From Cupriavidus laharis (GTDB lineage: Bacteria; Pseudomonadota; Gammaproteobacteria; Burkholderiales; Burkholderiaceae): 64,000 nucleotides of DNA. Below, piece after piece: positions 62,591 to 64,000 of the stretch. Each line of letters begins with the position of its first letter. The first letter of the stretch is position 1. Below the pieces are notes generated by a model. It made no database searches, was not told the origin of the DNA, and worked only from the letters and a program-made list of their open reading frames with translations. A program made the position numbers and the translations under genes. The DNA is taken from contig NZ_CAJZAI010000015.1 in assembly GCF_914271435.1 (NCBI RefSeq), forward strand, positions 43,118 through 107,117. The letters are read 5' to 3'.

Positions 62591-63505
62591 CTAGTCCAGC
62601 GCGATGTCGCCGTACCAGGACTCCGCCTTGCTGCGGGTGTTGTCGGTATCGGTCATGATGCCGACGGCGATGACCCGGCCCGGGTCCGTGCCGAAAGCCT
62701 TGCGGTAGTCGGCGCGCAGGTCGCGTTCGTGGCAACGCCATTCATTGGCATGCTTCATGCCGCTATCCACCACGATCATGCGCACGCGATCCGTATGCGG
62801 ATTGGGCAGGACCGTGCCCTCCGGACGCTTGCCGCCCCAGATGTACATCAGCGTCGCATAGGGCATTTCGCGGCCCGTCGTCAGGCGGGCCATTTCGTAC
62901 ATCAGCTGGTCCTTCAGCGACAGGCTGCCCTTGTCGCCATCGAACGCGACGAACAGGCGCAGCGGAGAATCTTCGCGCGGCCCTTGACCGTTGTCTGCAT
63001 TGCGGATGATGTCGTTGGTCTTCCAGGTCCAGCGCAGCATGCCCGCATCGCGATCGCGCAACGGGACGTAGAGGCCGGATGCGGAGCTATCGGCCTGCGC
63101 GTGCACGACTACCCGCTGATCGATCTCTGCGAGGGAATAGCGGGTAGGCGTCTTGTTCCGGTTGATCGTCCACGGCTGCCAGCCAACGGGCAGCCGGTTC
63201 CGCAAGTGCGCGGAGGAAAAGCGTGGAAGGCTGGCCAGCAGCGGTGGCGGTGCATCGCCGTCATCGCCGGCTTCCGCTTCCACGGCTTGCTCGTTGGCAA
63301 TGGTCATCGGATCAGGCATCCGCTCGTCGGATGCGCTCGCCGCCTGGGCGGCGACACGTGCTGCGAAGACTTTGCAGTCCATGGCCGAAACGGCTGCCAT
63401 TGCTGCAGGGTCCGCAGGCTGACTGACTTGCGTCGATGCGCATCCCGCCAACGTCAGCGCGACCGCCACGCCAGTCAATACAAGCCAATACTTCCTGGCC
63501 GCCAT
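62591..63505 (-). CDS. DUF3047-family lipoprotein
   Basis: A 304-residue protein with a signal peptide and lipobox (TLAGC, Cys22). Beyond a variable linker (about 25-90), a DUF3047-type domain runs to the C-terminus. It contains WTWKTNDIIRNADNGQGPRE, LMYIWGGKRPEGTVLPNPHT and VIAVGIMTDTDNTRSKAESWYGDI. Function of the family is unknown; location would be the periplasm, attached to a membrane. It converges with DUF2891. Confidence 0.82.
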   Translation of the reverse strand: MAARKYWLVLTGVAVALTLAGCASTQVSQPADPAAMAAVSAMDCKVFAARVAAQAASASDERMPDPMTIANEQAVEAEAGDDGDAPPPLLASLPRFSSAHLRNRLPVGWQPWTINRNKTPTRYSLAEIDQRVVVHAQADSSASGLYVPLRDRDAGMLRWTWKTNDIIRNADNGQGPREDSPLRLFVAFDGDKGSLSLKDQLMYEMARLTTGREMPYATLMYIWGGKRPEGTVLPNPHTDRVRMIVVDSGMKHANEWRCHERDLRADYRKAFGTDPGRVIAVGIMTDTDNTRSKAESWYGDIALD

Positions 63506-63740
63506 GTGACCCCCTGCTTCCGAAATTCCGCCGTGCTGCTGTTTCGCAGCGGGCTTTAGTATTGCGTACTGCTTGCCGCGTATTGCGCGCGGCAGACTAC
63601 TTCATCCCGGCATCATCCGAGACTTGGGATGGAAGTTATCAGAAGCGGTGTGCGTCCGGAATACTCCGCTACCCTCGAATCGCAGGCAAACAACAGCTGG
63701 CAAGAATCGAAGGTGCCCTTGCTCAGGCTTTCGACACCCA
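63506..63740. other. intergenic stretch between DUF3047 gene and rrn terminator
   Basis: About 235 bases without a supported gene. It contains two direct copies of GTATTGCG (63559-63566 and 63580-63587) 21 bp apart, roughly 55-80 bases upstream of the DUF3047 start. They could be part of its control region. No clear promoter hexamers were picked. Confidence 0.35.
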
Positions 63741-63783
63741 GAAAGACAAAACCCCTCGCAGCGAACGCTGTCGAGGGGTTTTG
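63741..63783 (-). terminator. rrn operon terminator
   Basis: Stem AAAACCCCTCG/CGAGGGGTTTT (63748-63758 with 63772-63782) with an inner CAGCG/CGCTG extension, followed on the minus strand by a T-rich tail (TTTTGTCTTTC). It lies just past the 5S rRNA. Confidence 0.9.
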
Positions 63784-63793
63784 AGGGATAAGA

Positions 63794-63909
63794 GCCTGGC
63801 GATGACCTACTTTCACACGGGTAATCCGCACTATCATCGGCGCGGAGTCGTTTCACGGACCTGTTCGGGATGGGAAGGGGTGGTTCCAACTCGCTATGGT
63901 CACCAGGCA
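63794..63909 (-). rRNA. rrf: 5S ribosomal RNA
   Basis: About 116 bases. The 5' end TGCCTGGTGACCATAGCGAG and the 3' end GTAGGTCATCGCCAGGC are typical of betaproteobacterial 5S, and the terminal GCCTGG/CCAGGC helix closes the molecule. Internal segments ACCCCTTCCCATCCCGAACA and GTGAAACGACTCCGCGCC match the conserved loops. Ends are assigned from the terminal helix and could be off by one or two bases. Confidence 0.95.
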
Positions 63910-64000
63910 TGAGGGGTTGTGGCGTTGGGGTTGAGGCCAACGTCACGAATAGGGATGTAGTCTGTAGTGTTGGGTTGTGCTTGCTGTGTCAACACACGGG
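63910..64000 (-). other. 23S-5S rRNA spacer
   Basis: The 91 bases upstream of 5S on the minus strand look like the rRNA operon spacer. I do not recognise the 23S 3' end within the window, so the 23S gene must lie further right. Confidence 0.6.

Overview
The window is a GC-rich, housekeeping-dense piece of a betaproteobacterial chromosome. Gene content and order (pilBCD-coaE-zapD-yacG, argJ-secA-dciA, a complete mraZ-to-ftsZ cluster followed by a peroxiredoxin and lpxC, and Bug-type receptors) fit Burkholderiaceae, most probably Cupriavidus or a close Ralstonia relative. That placement is inferred from recognised proteins and synteny; no database search was run. I see no phage, no transposase gene and no CRISPR array.

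Layout. 1-1.5 kb: start of rplU (minus) divergent from a polyprenyl diphosphate synthase gene (ispB), with a possible 31-residue leaderless ORF between them. 1.6-1.8 kb: tRNA-Pro(CGG) and its terminator. 2-7.8 kb (plus): type IV pilus genes pilB, pilC, pilD, then coaE, zapD and yacG. 7.8-16.6 kb (minus): OPT transporter, Nudix hydrolase, DUF815 ATPase, argJ, secA and a membrane-anchored M23 peptidase. dciA is divergent from the peptidase gene. 17.2-36.8 kb (minus): lpxC, a Prx5 peroxiredoxin, and the dcw cluster mraZ-rsmH-ftsL-ftsI-murE-murF-mraY-murD-ftsW-murG-murC-ddl-ftsQ-ftsA-ftsZ. Together these make lipid II, build the septum and start lipid A synthesis. The cluster begins at a clear sigma-70-type promoter carrying four MraZ-type repeats at 10-bp spacing and ends at an intrinsic terminator behind ftsZ.

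37.2-44.2 kb: coq7 (ubiquinone), a porin, a Bug solute receptor, a MarR regulator overlapping a Gly-rich lipoprotein gene, a FadD-like acyl-CoA ligase and a TetR regulator. 44.3-49.5 kb (plus): a second acyl-CoA ligase and a 1,099-residue single-chain biotin-dependent acyl-CoA carboxylase. They are divergent from tetR across two 16-bp operators spaced 20 bp, which sit on face-to-face promoters. This looks like a regulated acid-activation and carboxylation module. 49.6-54.3 kb: a zinc-peptidase lipoprotein, a molybdopterin oxidoreductase and a LivK-type receptor. 54.3-62.6 kb: a complete Dpp/Opp-type peptide ABC transporter (minus) divergent from an M20 amidohydrolase and a DUF2891 protein. The right end holds a DUF3047 lipoprotein gene and the 5S rRNA end of an rrn operon entering on the minus strand.

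The most unusual sequence-level observation is at the ftsW-murG junction. A 106-bp element made of two inverted REP-like palindromes lies between two perfect 22-bp copies of the ftsW 3' end. One copy keeps the ftsW stop codon; the other keeps the Shine-Dalgarno and ATG of murG. The element therefore appears to have split an ancestral ATGA overlap without damaging either gene.
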